The notes under the pieces were generated by a model. That model saw only the letters and a program-made list of their open reading frames with translations. It did not search any database and was not told the origin of the DNA. Source: Clostridium culturomicium (lineage in GTDB: Bacteria; Bacillota; Clostridia; Clostridiales; Clostridiaceae). From it: DNA of 64,000 bases. The translations under genes and the position numbers were made by a program. The DNA is taken from positions 1-64,000 of the forward strand of contig NZ_CCXK01000014.1 of assembly GCF_000821305.1 (NCBI RefSeq), in the 5' to 3' direction. The first letter of the stretch is position 1, and every line of letters starts with the position of its first letter. Below, one piece after another: positions 36,337 through 45,792 of this stretch.

Positions 36337-36960
36337 ATGAGCTACGCTAAAAGCTTTATATATTCTATTTTAACTTCATTTATCTTAATCTTTGTGCTTA
36401 ACCTTTTTTTAAAGAAAACTAGCACAGATTATAAAAAGAAAATAAACTGGCAGCACTACTTCTTCGGATACCTTTTTATGCTATATTTAATTCTATCCCT
36501 AAAAGAAGTGGTGGGCTTTCCTTCCTTATCTGAATGGCAGAGACTAGCTGCTTTAAACAAACCCATCTTTAATCCAGAACTTAATCTGGTTCCCTTTAAA
36601 GATGGTTTAGAAATCTCAGCCATACTTAATATAATCTTCTTTATGCCCTTTGGATTTTTACTGCCAACCCTATGGAGAAAATTTAGATCTTTCTTGCCAA
36701 CTCTAGGTTACGGATTAATCTTTTCTTTTATGATCGAATTAAGCCAGCTATTTGTTTCTTATAGGGCATCAGATATCAATGACTTAATAATGAACACCCT
36801 TGGTACTGCCTTAGGCTGGATTGTATTCTCTCTACTTAGATTCCCCTTCCGTAAACTTACAGAAAAAACAGCAGTACAAACTTACAACACCGCTGCAATT
36901 ATAAAATTCGAGCCTTATGTATACATTGTTATAGCACTTACAAGTGCGTTCATATTTTAA
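36337..36960 (+). CDS. VanZ family membrane protein
   Basis: A 207-residue protein with five hydrophobic helices and the VanZ signature: NLVPFKDGLEISAILNIIFF, MPFGFLLPTLW, and IELSQLF with RASDINDLIMNTLGTALGW. VanZ proteins can raise teicoplanin tolerance; most have unknown roles. AAGGAGG precedes the ATG, and the gene ends the ABC operon at a terminator. Confidence 0.88.
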   Translation: MSYAKSFIYSILTSFILIFVLNLFLKKTSTDYKKKINWQHYFFGYLFMLYLILSLKEVVGFPSLSEWQRLAALNKPIFNPELNLVPFKDGLEISAILNIIFFMPFGFLLPTLWRKFRSFLPTLGYGLIFSFMIELSQLFVSYRASDINDLIMNTLGTALGWIVFSLLRFPFRKLTEKTAVQTYNTAAIIKFEPYVYIVIALTSAFIF

Positions 36961-37002
36961 AGATAAATGTAAATGCCTCTTTACCTATCCATTAATAAAT
37001 AA

Positions 37003-37040
37003 AAACAAGGTGCCAGCTCCCCAGCTGACACCTTGTTTTT
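37003..37040. terminator. Strong bidirectional terminator
   Basis: AACAAGGTG pairs with CACCTTGTT around an inner CAGCT/AGCTG stem, flanked by A and T runs. It serves the VanZ operon and the small leftward gene next to it. Confidence 0.88.
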
Positions 37041-37107
37041 ATACTCTCCATTTAATTACACTTGGATTTGAAAGTATACCTATTATTTTCTTTACTATTC
37101 CCTTCAT
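37039..37107 (-). CDS. Candidate 22-residue cationic peptide
   Basis: The ATG at 37107 has GGGGGA six bases upstream. The product starts MKGIVKKIIGIL and ends IKWRV, a basic amphipathic sequence. The stop codon abuts the terminator. Upstream, an extended -10 (TGGTATAAT, near 37253) could drive it, and a second very short frame with GGAGG (starts MKKMSILQGK, about 37191) lies between. Could be a secreted or toxin-like peptide, or a gene remnant; it rests on layout only. Confidence 0.4.
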   Translation of the reverse strand: MKGIVKKIIGILSNPSVIKWRV

Positions 37108-37398
37108 AATTAATCCCCCATTAATATTTATTACCTCTCAAATTTAACCCCTTTAGTTTATCTATAACTTTCCTTGAAGAATACTCATCTTCTTCATATT
37201 AATACGTCCTCCAATTTAAATCCTATTATCTTTCAATTTCCCTCTTCCCATATTATACCACCTTTCCATTTCGCATACATATTTTCCCGCAAACATTTAT
37301 ATATCTACCTGCTCCACCCAAGATATTTTCATTATATTAACTTGTAATATATGGTATAATACACATAACAATACATTTTACTTGGGAGGATTATATAC

Positions 37399-38589
37399 AT
37401 GAATGTGAGATACAAGCTTCTTCCTTGTTCCATTTGGAATATTGGAGTTATTGAAACTTGGCTAAGCAAAATGGCTTCTAAAGGACTTTTTATAGAAAAC
37501 TTTGGCCGTTATTTCACTAAATTTAATAAAGGTGAACCATCCAATACTCATTATAGGATAGATATGATTCCAACAAAAAATGATGATGAGCTTGAAAGCA
37601 AAATTAATAAATATAAAAATTGTGGCTGGAAGTATGTGAACACCTATATGAATTTTCATATTTTTTCTTCGCCTCATGAATTTAACTCCAATGAGGTATA
37701 TAACATAACCGAAGAGCAGGCTGCCCTTCTTAAGCCTCAGTATAAGAAAAAGATTAAAGACATCTTAATATGCTTCCTTATCTTTTTTATTCTGATCCTA
37801 TTGCCATCGTTTTTTACTAAAATTGATTTATACACTTATTTATTAGAGCTTAATGTTCTGGATGTGCTGGCTTTCTTTCTTCTTAGCATTTCATTCTTCT
37901 ATGAACTCTATGAAGCTTTTCTTATAAAAAGACTCATAAAACACCTAGAGCAAGGCATTCCAATAGTACATAGTTGTGATTGGAATTTAAGAAGTTATCT
38001 TTCAATTTTTTATAAAGCGATTTTTTTTGTTATTATTTCAATCTTATTCTTACTACCGTACAAACAATTTTTTTATGAAAAATATAAGTATATTGAAGAT
38101 AGCCTTGAAGAATTTCCTATTGTAACTCTACAGGATATATGTACTATAAAATATGAGTCTACTGGCACTGAACTTAAATTTCGTCCTGAAACCTGGGCTC
38201 GTTCAGAAAGCACTCTTCTTATGCCCGTAAAGTTTGACGCCTCTCAATCCTCTAGAGTATTTATTGAACCTAATGAATGGAAAACCATATACCTTAAATC
38301 TACCTCCCATAAACTCCGTCTTGAATCAATGGTAGATGATTATCTTTTAGAATTAATTGATCAACAGAATAAAATAACCGAACTAACTCCAATCTCTGTG
38401 GATACAAATCAATATAATGACTTTGATATTTTAAAAATGTACAAGTCTCAGGATACCTATTTTATCTACGCATCAAGGGATGAAGGAATAATTACATTGT
38501 CTTACCTTTATGATGATGATATTGATACTGTTTTAAAGGCCATAGATGAAAAACTAACTTTACTAATTAATTATGTATCAAAATCATAA
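37399..38589 (+). CDS. DUF2812 membrane protein
   Basis: A 396-residue protein with the N-terminal DUF2812 block (LLPCSIWNIGVIETWLSKMA, residues 7-26, then YRIDMIP). Two membrane helices (about 125-145 and 150-175), a third near 205-225, and an extracellular C-terminal domain follow. It is a paralogue of the PadR-linked gene at 43377. DUF2812 proteins usually sit beside PadR regulators; here the nearest regulator is GntR. Function unknown. GGGAGG precedes the ATG. Confidence 0.82.
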   Translation: MNVRYKLLPCSIWNIGVIETWLSKMASKGLFIENFGRYFTKFNKGEPSNTHYRIDMIPTKNDDELESKINKYKNCGWKYVNTYMNFHIFSSPHEFNSNEVYNITEEQAALLKPQYKKKIKDILICFLIFFILILLPSFFTKIDLYTYLLELNVLDVLAFFLLSISFFYELYEAFLIKRLIKHLEQGIPIVHSCDWNLRSYLSIFYKAIFFVIISILFLLPYKQFFYEKYKYIEDSLEEFPIVTLQDICTIKYESTGTELKFRPETWARSESTLLMPVKFDASQSSRVFIEPNEWKTIYLKSTSHKLRLESMVDDYLLELIDQQNKITELTPISVDTNQYNDFDILKMYKSQDTYFIYASRDEGIITLSYLYDDDIDTVLKAIDEKLTLLINYVSKS

Positions 38590-38610
38590 ATATACTTTTT
38601 GATATATAGA

Positions 38611-38645
38611 AAGGCAAAGGATATAAAACGCATATCCTTTGCCTT
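38611..38645. terminator. Bidirectional terminator
   Basis: AAGGCAAAGGATAT pairs with ATATCCTTTGCCTT around a seven-base loop, between convergent genes. Confidence 0.88.
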
Positions 38646-38647
38646 CT

Positions 38648-39184
38648 TTAATTTTTATTTTTTAATATTTCTGTTCTTATATATTTCAACGTTGCCTCTT
38701 CACCTTCATCAGCCAGCTTTTGTAATAGCTCTTCAAGGAGAGCTCTGCTTTCTGGATGCATAATGCTGTAATTCTTACCATAGTTATAATACTTCAATGG
38801 ACTATCATCCCTGTAATTTTCCTTTTGATAATTCCTCGAAGCAGCAATTCTATCTATAAAAGTTTCAACCACATACTTAGTCGGAATTTTCATTCCCACC
38901 ATACCTTCTTCAATCTTATCTCCATAATCAATCCAGTATTCTGTATGATGCTTATTTCGTCCCTTATGATGAAGCCAAGCTGCTGAATACCCTTCCTTTT
39001 GCTTTTGAATACCATTGGGACTTTGATCTCCCTTATAGTATTTTGCTCCTGCTGAAAATTCTACCCACTTATATTTAGACAAATCATGAAGGAGACCCTG
39101 CTTATATAAGCCAACCTTAAAGCAAAGCTTCATAACCATTAGCTTATGAGCTGTAATTGTATTAAAATGCTTAATTGAATTCAT
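38648..39184 (-). CDS. DUF5662 family protein
   Basis: A 178-residue protein with the HD-like pattern of this family: HLDSK-type region LLHDLSKYKWVEF, AWLHHKGRNKHH and conserved YWIDYGD. It may be a metal-dependent hydrolase, but that is inference from the His/Asp pattern. Start 39184 has GGGGGAG five bases upstream; the longer frame (39229) includes that site. Confidence 0.8.
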   Translation of the reverse strand: MNSIKHFNTITAHKLMVMKLCFKVGLYKQGLLHDLSKYKWVEFSAGAKYYKGDQSPNGIQKQKEGYSAAWLHHKGRNKHHTEYWIDYGDKIEEGMVGMKIPTKYVVETFIDRIAASRNYQKENYRDDSPLKYYNYGKNYSIMHPESRALLEELLQKLADEGEEATLKYIRTEILKNKN

Positions 39185-39559
39185 TTGCTCCCCCTCTTTC
39201 TTCCTCAAAAGCCCATTATTTATTTTCATTTTATAATTTTATATATGGATTATCTTTAAAAGATGTGCCATATAATAGAAATTTATAACTCAATTCATAG
39301 CGTTTGTCCATAATTTTATTCTCTCTTTCTAATACATCAACTTTTTCTATCTCTAAAAAATTTCAGCTTAATTTCCCTCTATATACATTATAACATTTTC
39401 TCTTTAAAATCAAACTTATTAAAGCCTCTCTCCACTTCATATAGTTTGAAGCAATAAAATATTTATACCTAAGTTTACATTTCCTTTTTATTTACATAAT
39501 GTATAATATATGTATGTATTCTTATTTAAACAACAGTAGAAAGCGGGGTAAACTACTCA
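39185..39559. other. Intergenic region upstream of pulA
   Basis: About 375 AT-rich bases. A TATAAT lies near 39501-39510, 50-60 bases before the pullulanase ATG, without a clear -35. No further gene or repeat seen. Confidence 0.45.
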
Positions 39560-41581
39560 ATGAATTTTTCTAATGTAAGCTTCGAATATTACGAAACCTA
39601 TGATGGTATATTAGGTTCAACCTATACTTCAGCAAAAACTACTTTCAGACTTTGGGCACCAACAGCCAGCAGCGTTAAGCTTAAACTATACACTACTGGA
39701 AGTGATAATGAACCTGGTGCAAAGACTCTTGGAATAGTAGATATGATAAAAGATATTAAAGGTACTTGGCTGCATGAATGCTATTACGATTGTAAAAATC
39801 TATACTATACCTACCTTGTAACCATAAATGGACAAACCAACGAGGTAGTTGATATCTATGCAAAGGCTGTAGGCGTTAACGGTAATAGAGGAATGATTAT
39901 TGACCTATTTTCCACTAACCCTGAAAACTGGGCAAATGATAAAAGAAAGATTTGCAGAGCACAAACTGATGCTGCCATTTGGGAGGTTCACATAAAAGAT
40001 TTCTCCTGGAATCCTAATTCTGGTATTTCTCCTGAAAATAGAGGTAAATTTCTTGCCTTCACAGAAAAAAACTCAACTTTAAATAATGAAGGTACAATTA
40101 AAACCTGTGTTAATTACTTAAAGGACTTAGGAATTACACACGTTCATTTGCTTCCAGCTTTTGATCAAGGTTTCTTAGATGAAACTAACCCTGATTCTGA
40201 AGCCTTTAATTGGGGCTATGACCCTAAAAATTATAATGTACCAGAAGGCTCTTACTCCTCTAATCCTTATGATGGAAATGTACGGGTACGTGAATTTAAG
40301 CAGATGGTTCAGGCTCTTCACAGTGAAAATATTGGAGTTATTATGGATGTGGTTTACAACCACACTGCAGAAAGTGAAACTTCCTGGTTTAACTTAACAG
40401 TTCCAGGATATTATCACCGCGAAAATGAGGATGGTACCTTCTCAAACGGTTCTGGTTGCGGTAATGAGACTGCCAGCGAAAGAACAATGTGCAGAAAGTA
40501 TATCATAGACTCCTTAATATATTGGGCAACAGAGTATCATATTGACGGCTTCAGATTTGATTTAATGGGACTCCATGATGTTGAAACCATGAATCTTATA
40601 CGTGAAGCTCTCGATAATCTTCCTGGTGGAAGAAATATTCTCCTCTATGGTGAGCCTTGGTGTGGAGGCCCCTCCGCTTTAAGATTCCCAAACAAATCAG
40701 CAAACAAAGATAATGCTAAGGAATTAAGCCCTCGAGTTTCCTGCTTTAATGATAACTTCAGAGATATAATTCCTGGCAGAATATTAGCAGACACCGATAA
40801 AAATAATTCTGGTTTCATTCAAGGTGCTCCTGATATGGAAACCAAGGTTAAGGTCGGAATTTCAGGTCACGTTTCTATTGCGCACCGTGACTTCTCCTGG
40901 GATAACCGCTGGGCCTTAACTCCATCTCAAGTTGTAACCTATATCTCTGCCCACGATAACCTTACCTTCTATGATAAATTAGTATTATCACAAAATAATG
41001 GTGAGGATTATGATAAGTATCATGAAGAGCTTGTGGCTGAAAATCAACTTGCAGCTGCTTTATATTTAACCTCACAAGGTATGGCCTTTATGCAGGCTGG
41101 AGAAGAATTTGCCCGCACTAAATTTGGTGATCACAACAGTTATAACTCAAAGGCTTCCATCAACGCCATCAACTGGGAAAATGTTGAAACCTTCAAAGAT
41201 TTAACTGAATACTATAAGGGGCTCTTGCAAATAAGAAAAGCCTTCTCACCTTTTAGAGATAATACAACCACCTCAATTTTGAATATGAATTTTATCATAG
41301 ATATACCTAAAAATGTGGTGGCATATACTCTTGAAAACACTATAAATCCTAAGGAAGAGTGGAATACCATAGCTTTAATCTTCAACAGTAATGATGAAGC
41401 TGCATCAGTTTCCTTAGTTCCTCCTAAAGATGGAACTCTGCCTGAAGAATGGGTGCTTATTGCAAATAAAGAACGTGCTGGTCTTGAACCAATCCGTATC
41501 ATAAAAGGTAGTGACATTAAAATTCCAGATAAGTCAGCAATGATTTTAGTAGATAAAGATAGCTTCTACGACTTACTTTAA
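39560..41581 (+). CDS. pulA: Type I pullulanase
   Basis: A 673-residue glycoside hydrolase family 13 enzyme. It has an N-terminal CBM48-like domain (FRLWAPTASSVKLKLY), the pullulanase motif FNWGYDPKNYNVPEGSYSSN, region I DVVYNHTA, nucleophile Asp in GFRFDLMGLHD, acid Glu in LYGEPWCGG and region IV ISAHDN. It hydrolyses alpha-1,6 bonds in pullulan, glycogen or starch-derived dextrins. There is no signal peptide, so it acts in the cytoplasm. It stands alone, followed by a small secreted-protein gene. Confidence 0.92.
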   Translation: MNFSNVSFEYYETYDGILGSTYTSAKTTFRLWAPTASSVKLKLYTTGSDNEPGAKTLGIVDMIKDIKGTWLHECYYDCKNLYYTYLVTINGQTNEVVDIYAKAVGVNGNRGMIIDLFSTNPENWANDKRKICRAQTDAAIWEVHIKDFSWNPNSGISPENRGKFLAFTEKNSTLNNEGTIKTCVNYLKDLGITHVHLLPAFDQGFLDETNPDSEAFNWGYDPKNYNVPEGSYSSNPYDGNVRVREFKQMVQALHSENIGVIMDVVYNHTAESETSWFNLTVPGYYHRENEDGTFSNGSGCGNETASERTMCRKYIIDSLIYWATEYHIDGFRFDLMGLHDVETMNLIREALDNLPGGRNILLYGEPWCGGPSALRFPNKSANKDNAKELSPRVSCFNDNFRDIIPGRILADTDKNNSGFIQGAPDMETKVKVGISGHVSIAHRDFSWDNRWALTPSQVVTYISAHDNLTFYDKLVLSQNNGEDYDKYHEELVAENQLAAALYLTSQGMAFMQAGEEFARTKFGDHNSYNSKASINAINWENVETFKDLTEYYKGLLQIRKAFSPFRDNTTTSILNMNFIIDIPKNVVAYTLENTINPKEEWNTIALIFNSNDEAASVSLVPPKDGTLPEEWVLIANKERAGLEPIRIIKGSDIKIPDKSAMILVDKDSFYDLL

Positions 41582-41661
41582 AATCAACTTTGAAATATAT
41601 AATTTAATCTTCTGTATAAACTGCCATCTCTATCCTAATAATAATTTTTGAGGTGACTTAC

Positions 41662-42018
41662 ATGAAGAAAACTTTTATAACTATGCTTCTATCCTTATCA
41701 ATGTTGTATAACACTACCTTAACCACTCTTGCAGAAGAACCAGTAGACGTAAATCAAGATACATCAACTAAATCACCCATATCTTCTAATTATAAAGAGG
41801 GCTTTTATAAAATTAATGATCCCAAAAGCTACTCTGTATTAATAAAGCTGGTTACCCTTGATGAACCAATGTCTATCATAGTATTAAACTCTGAAAATGC
41901 TGCACAGTTATATTACAAATTAGATAAAGTTCATCAACAAGTAAGCTTAGATTATGCCACTGAAGGCTACACAATAGTTGTCATTGGCAGTGGAGAAGTT
42001 GCATTAATATATCACTAA
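41662..42018 (+). CDS. Small secreted protein
   Basis: A 118-residue protein with a signal peptide (MKKTFITMLLSLSMLYNTTL then a likely cut after TLAEE). The mature part is about 90 residues, mostly beta, no known family. Start 41662 is chosen since GAGGTG lies seven bases upstream; a GTG at 41653 overlaps it. It follows pulA by 80 bases and may be co-transcribed. Confidence 0.7.
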   Translation: MKKTFITMLLSLSMLYNTTLTTLAEEPVDVNQDTSTKSPISSNYKEGFYKINDPKSYSVLIKLVTLDEPMSIIVLNSENAAQLYYKLDKVHQQVSLDYATEGYTIVVIGSGEVALIYH

Positions 42019-42026
42019 TTTATCTG

Positions 42027-42060
42027 AAAAAGCTGAGGCATTAAATCGCCTCAGCTTTTT
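42027..42060. terminator. Bidirectional terminator
   Basis: AAAGCTGAGGC pairs with GCCTCAGCTTT around an eight-base loop, with A and T runs on the sides. Confidence 0.9.
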
Positions 42061-42062
42061 CT

Positions 42063-42683
42063 TTACCTTATAAAATTAGTTCTCACTCCTGGCTCCTTAA
42101 CAGGAAACTCAATTCCAACAGCCTTTCCTGCTTCAATGCATCTTATAATCCATGCCATATTCTCACCTAGAGTTCTCATTACCTGAAGTCCCTCTAAGTC
42201 TTGCTGAACCTCCTCTGGAGTATTGCCATGAATTGAATTCCAATACTGAGATGATATCACTGGCATCTGATTTATTGTAAAATACTTATTCATCTGATCA
42301 AAGGTAGCACTAGCCCCACCTCTTCTGCAGCTTACAATTGATGCTGCTGGCTTTCCCTTCATAAATCTGCTTCCACTATAAAAAGCTCTATCCATAAAAG
42401 ATGTGATAGCTCCTGATGCTGAAGCATAATGGACTGGTGTTCCAAAAACAAATCCATCCACATCTTCTATTTTATCTATGAATTCATTAACCTTATCATC
42501 TCTAAAGCATCTTCCTGTTTCATAACAAGCCCTACAACCAATACACCCTGCAAGCGGCTGAGTTCCTACCTGAAAAATCTCAGTTTCAATTCCATATTTA
42601 TTAAGTACCTTCTCTATTTCCTTTAATCCTGTGTAAGTACACCCCTTAGCATGTGGGCTTCCATTAACAAGCATAACCTTCAT
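42063..42683 (-). CDS. NADPH-dependent FMN reductase / iron-sulfur flavoprotein-like
   Basis: A 206-residue flavodoxin-like protein: FMN-binding VNGSPHAKGCTYTGL at the N-terminus, a Cys cluster (CIGCRACYETGRC, residues 50-62) and GFVFGTPVHYASASGAITSF. The Cys cluster resembles that of Isf-type iron-sulfur flavoproteins. Probably reduces quinones or small electrophiles, or carries electrons. It is transcribed alone. Confidence 0.85.
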   Translation of the reverse strand: MKVMLVNGSPHAKGCTYTGLKEIEKVLNKYGIETEIFQVGTQPLAGCIGCRACYETGRCFRDDKVNEFIDKIEDVDGFVFGTPVHYASASGAITSFMDRAFYSGSRFMKGKPAASIVSCRRGGASATFDQMNKYFTINQMPVISSQYWNSIHGNTPEEVQQDLEGLQVMRTLGENMAWIIRCIEAGKAVGIEFPVKEPGVRTNFIR

Positions 42684-42918
42684 CTTAAAACCTCCATCTT
42701 CACAACTTAAATTAATACCTAATTAAATTATATACCTATTTCTATGCCTTGTACTAATAAAATAACAACTTAAATTTTCTAATTAAACCCTGTTCCTTAG
42801 CTTCTAAACTTCCTGTTATAACCTTTATTAAAAACACCTCCATCTTCATTTAAATGTATCGAAATTCGCAATAAATAATTTTATATTCCTTATTTACAAT
42901 TTACTCCTAAGAAGTTAT

Positions 42919-42967
42919 TATTATGTTATACGATATATCGTGACACATAATATCGTATAACATAATA
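42919..42967. promoter_or_regulatory. Large PadR-type operator
   Basis: A perfect 18-bp inverted repeat (arms 42919-42936 and 42950-42967; left arm TATTATGTTATACGATAT) with a 13-base centre lies about 100 bases before padR. A GTGACA in the centre may be part of the promoter. The size and ATGT/ACAT content fit PadR autoregulation. Confidence 0.75.
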
Positions 42968-43063
42968 GTATATTGTATATGAATTTAAATATATCACCAT
43001 ATATAGAAATTCTTTAACAATAACTAAAGCAAATATTTTAACTTGCGAATAGGAGGTGTATCC

Positions 43064-43375
43064 ATGCCTTATAACGGTGGTCCAATGACCGAAGCAATGT
43101 ACTATGTCCTGCTTGCACTAATGCATCCCAGCCATGGCTATGGATTAATGAACACTATCGAGGAAGTATCAAAGGGCCGTATAAAAATGGGACCAGGAAC
43201 CCTTTATGGCGTTTTATCAAGGATGCTTAAGGATAGGCTTATAGTATTAGAAACTGATGATGGAAGAAGAAAAACCTATAAAATAACTAAGGATGGAAAA
43301 GAAGCGTTGCTTCAAGAATATCAACGACTTATATCTTTAGTTGAAGACGGTAATATCTTAAAAGGTGGTATTTAA
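43064..43375 (+). CDS. PadR family regulator
   Basis: A 103-residue PadR-type protein: AMYYVLLALMHPSHGYGLMN (helix 1) and GRIKMGPGTLYGVLSRMLKD (recognition helix), then the wing. The ATG at 43064 has GGAGGTG six bases upstream. It precedes a DUF2812 gene, the usual PadR/DUF2812 module; a long palindrome upstream predicts autorepression. Confidence 0.9.
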   Translation: MPYNGGPMTEAMYYVLLALMHPSHGYGLMNTIEEVSKGRIKMGPGTLYGVLSRMLKDRLIVLETDDGRRKTYKITKDGKEALLQEYQRLISLVEDGNILKGGI

Positions 43376-43376
43376 T

Positions 43377-44612
43377 ATGAGTAAAAATGTTTATAAATTA
43401 ATTCCTTGCAATAGATGGCAGATTGGTGAAATGGAAAGCTGGCTTTCTGATATGGCTGAAGAAGGACTTATTTTAAAGAAATTAGGCTTTAGATTTGCTA
43501 CCTTTGAGAAAAAGATACCTAAGAAAATAAGATACAGACTAGATTATTATTCTTCTGGCTCAATGCCTAATGAACAAATTTCTGCTTATGAAGAAAGTGG
43601 CTGGAAATTCTGTTGCAATCGCAGTAACTTTTATATTTTTTCTTCTCCAGAGGATTGCTCCATACCTGAGCTTCATACCGATGCCATAGAGCAAGGATAT
43701 TCCTTGAAAGCCTTAAATAATTATTTATTTAGAAGTTGTATTTTCGTTATTCTTTGCTTTTTTTTAATTTTAGGTCTTGTTTACTCAACAATATTCACAA
43801 AGAGAGCACTCTTTTTTAACCTGCTTTCCCCCGGTGCATTTATGAATTTATTTTTTATGGTACCTTTTACTGCTATGCTTGTATATAAAACCATAATTGA
43901 ATATATATATATTGCTAAGTTAAAAAAATCACTTATTGAAGGAAACCCTATAAACCATAAAGTACCTTGGCAACACCCTCAATTTTTTAATCCTAAAATG
44001 GAGTTTGTTATAAATATAATCTACATTTTAATATTATTGTTTCTACTTATAACTGTTAATATCAACAGCACCAGCATTGAGCCAATACCTAAGGCATCAT
44101 CAACCCTACCTATAGTAATGCTCAGTGAGGTTGAAGAAACGCCTTATATAGACTGGTATAACCCTGAATTCACTGAAGAAGATTCAACTCACTGGTATAT
44201 CCGTGAATGGAGTCCATTATCACCTATTCACTACTCTTCTTATGAAACAGGTGTAGTTCAGGAGATGTCCAGCAATACCGAAGAACTTATAGATAAAGTA
44301 ACTGCCAATGGTACAAGTGTATATGCTCCTCTCCTTCACAATGAACTTTATCAAGTTAGATTTGAAGCCATGGCTGATAATGTACTTTTAGACTTAATCA
44401 AAGTAAGAAAATATAATTATGATTCCAATACTTCAGTGGATGTTATATCCAAAATTGAAAATAATGATTTTGACCTCCTTTATGCCAGTGAAAATAAAAG
44501 CAAGATTTTTGCCTCTCGCGGTAAGGGTGTTATGTACGTAAATTACACGGGGGAAGCTGACTTTGATAAAATTCTAGAGGTAATTTCTGAAAAACTTAAG
44601 TTAATAGAATAA
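43377..44612 (+). CDS. DUF2812 membrane protein, PadR-linked
   Basis: A 411-residue paralogue of the gene at 37399: DUF2812 block KLIPCNRWQIGEMESWLSDM, membrane helices at about 120-145, 160-180 and 220-240, and an extracellular domain of about 150 residues. The ATG follows the padR stop by one base (TAATATG), so they are coupled. The role of DUF2812 proteins is unknown; PadR control suggests a stress response at the membrane. Confidence 0.85.
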   Translation: MSKNVYKLIPCNRWQIGEMESWLSDMAEEGLILKKLGFRFATFEKKIPKKIRYRLDYYSSGSMPNEQISAYEESGWKFCCNRSNFYIFSSPEDCSIPELHTDAIEQGYSLKALNNYLFRSCIFVILCFFLILGLVYSTIFTKRALFFNLLSPGAFMNLFFMVPFTAMLVYKTIIEYIYIAKLKKSLIEGNPINHKVPWQHPQFFNPKMEFVINIIYILILLFLLITVNINSTSIEPIPKASSTLPIVMLSEVEETPYIDWYNPEFTEEDSTHWYIREWSPLSPIHYSSYETGVVQEMSSNTEELIDKVTANGTSVYAPLLHNELYQVRFEAMADNVLLDLIKVRKYNYDSNTSVDVISKIENNDFDLLYASENKSKIFASRGKGVMYVNYTGEADFDKILEVISEKLKLIE

Positions 44613-44664
44613 TTTTTAAATAAGCTCCTTCTCACAAATAGTCGAAGGAGTAAGTTCACCTTAG

Positions 44665-44697
44665 CCAAATCAAGATTTGGAGTGTCACTTTTGGAGG
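44665..44697. repeat. Dispersed palindromic repeat, copy at 44.7 kb
   Basis: CCAAATCAAGATTTGG followed by AGTGTCACTTTTGG, directly before a lipoprotein gene's Shine-Dalgarno (TTAAGGAG). Same family as the copies at 32113 and 33949-34016. Confidence 0.65.
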
Positions 44698-44718
44698 TTC
44701 ACTTAAGGAGATGTTTAT

Positions 44719-45405
44719 ATGAAAAAGTTCTTATCCCTGATTACTGCCATTCTTATGACAGTACTACTATGCACCGGCTGTAAAAGTGAAGAAAAGAGAT
44801 TAGCAACCTCTTATACTGACATGTTTGAAGATGGAAAAGCCTATATTTCCTGTACTACCGAATATGAATCTGATGGCATGAAAGTAAATCAGCTTCAAAA
44901 TATTGCAATGGATGGCGAAAATATGGCCATGCAAATTGCAATTGAAGTGCCCGATTTTCTGCCTGTTGGCATTGAAACAAAAGTAATTCTTAAGGATAAA
45001 CAATTATATATTGTAGATAACTTTCAACAACAGGTTATTACCATTAATCTATCTGACCAATATGAAGAGTTTAAAGAAACGCTATCTAATGAAAGTAGCC
45101 TGTTCACCACTGGTACAGATGACTTAGAATTTATTAAATCTGACAATGAAGAGTTTAAAGGAGAAAAACTTTTCTATGAAGAGTATAAAACCCCGGTAGG
45201 AAACTGCAAATACTATTTTAAAGATAAAACTCTAGTTGGTATGTCTGTAACAACTGACTTACTACCTGACCCTTTGGGCGTAACTGTAAATGAAATTAGC
45301 GAAATCTATCCTGAGGAAATTTTCATTATTCCTGAAGGCTACACAAAGGTTACAGCTGAAGAAGCTGACCTCGAATTCGATTTAGATCAGATGTTTCCAA
45401 ATTAA
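44719..45405 (+). CDS. Lipoprotein of unknown function
   Basis: A 228-residue protein with a lipoprotein signal: MKKFLSLITAILMTVLLCTG then Cys at residue 21 (lipobox LCTGC). The mature part is mostly beta strands and resembles LolA/LppX-like outer-face lipid-binding folds in outline, but I cannot confirm it. AAGGAG precedes the ATG. It follows the PadR-DUF2812 operon after a 100-base gap with a palindromic repeat. Confidence 0.75.
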   Translation: MKKFLSLITAILMTVLLCTGCKSEEKRLATSYTDMFEDGKAYISCTTEYESDGMKVNQLQNIAMDGENMAMQIAIEVPDFLPVGIETKVILKDKQLYIVDNFQQQVITINLSDQYEEFKETLSNESSLFTTGTDDLEFIKSDNEEFKGEKLFYEEYKTPVGNCKYYFKDKTLVGMSVTTDLLPDPLGVTVNEISEIYPEEIFIIPEGYTKVTAEEADLEFDLDQMFPN

Positions 45406-45581
45406 CTTTAAAATTTATCAGTTTTAAACACTAAATACTACATGTAAGGTATTTAAAATGTTAACCATGTTATATTTTTGAAGATATATATAGCGATAAT
45501 AATGATGAAATTATTGATGATTAATACATCAAATCTTAAATATCCACTTATTTTCAAGTAAATTTTGAATTAAGATTAAAT
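45406..45581. other. Gene-free stretch after the lipoprotein gene
   Basis: Holds a short open tail (FEDIYSDNNDEIIDD and stop near 45480-45525) that may be a decayed gene end, but nothing supports a real gene. Confidence 0.35.
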
Positions 45582-45614
45582 AAAAAAGCTTAGCGCTCTA
45601 ACACTAAGCTTTTT
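45582..45614. terminator. Bidirectional terminator
   Basis: AAAAAGCTTAG pairs with CTAAGCTTTTT around a ten-base loop. Confidence 0.85.
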
Positions 45615-45716
45615 CTAAAACAAAAGTAGATAACACAAACCTCTAATTTGTTATTAGTCGCTTTCACAGCGTGCTTATTTTAGGCTATTGGAAACTCATT
45701 TTATAATATTGAAGAA

Positions 45717-45745
45717 AAAAAAGCTCCCATCAAGGGAGTCTTTTC
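45717..45745 (-). terminator. Terminator after the aldo/keto reductase gene
   Basis: Minus strand ACTCCC, TTGAT, GGGAGC followed by an eight-U run, about 50 bases after the stop at 45793. Confidence 0.8.
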
Positions 45746-45792
45746 CATAATCCTTTATCAATCCTTCATTCTTCAGTGCAAAGTTCAACAGC

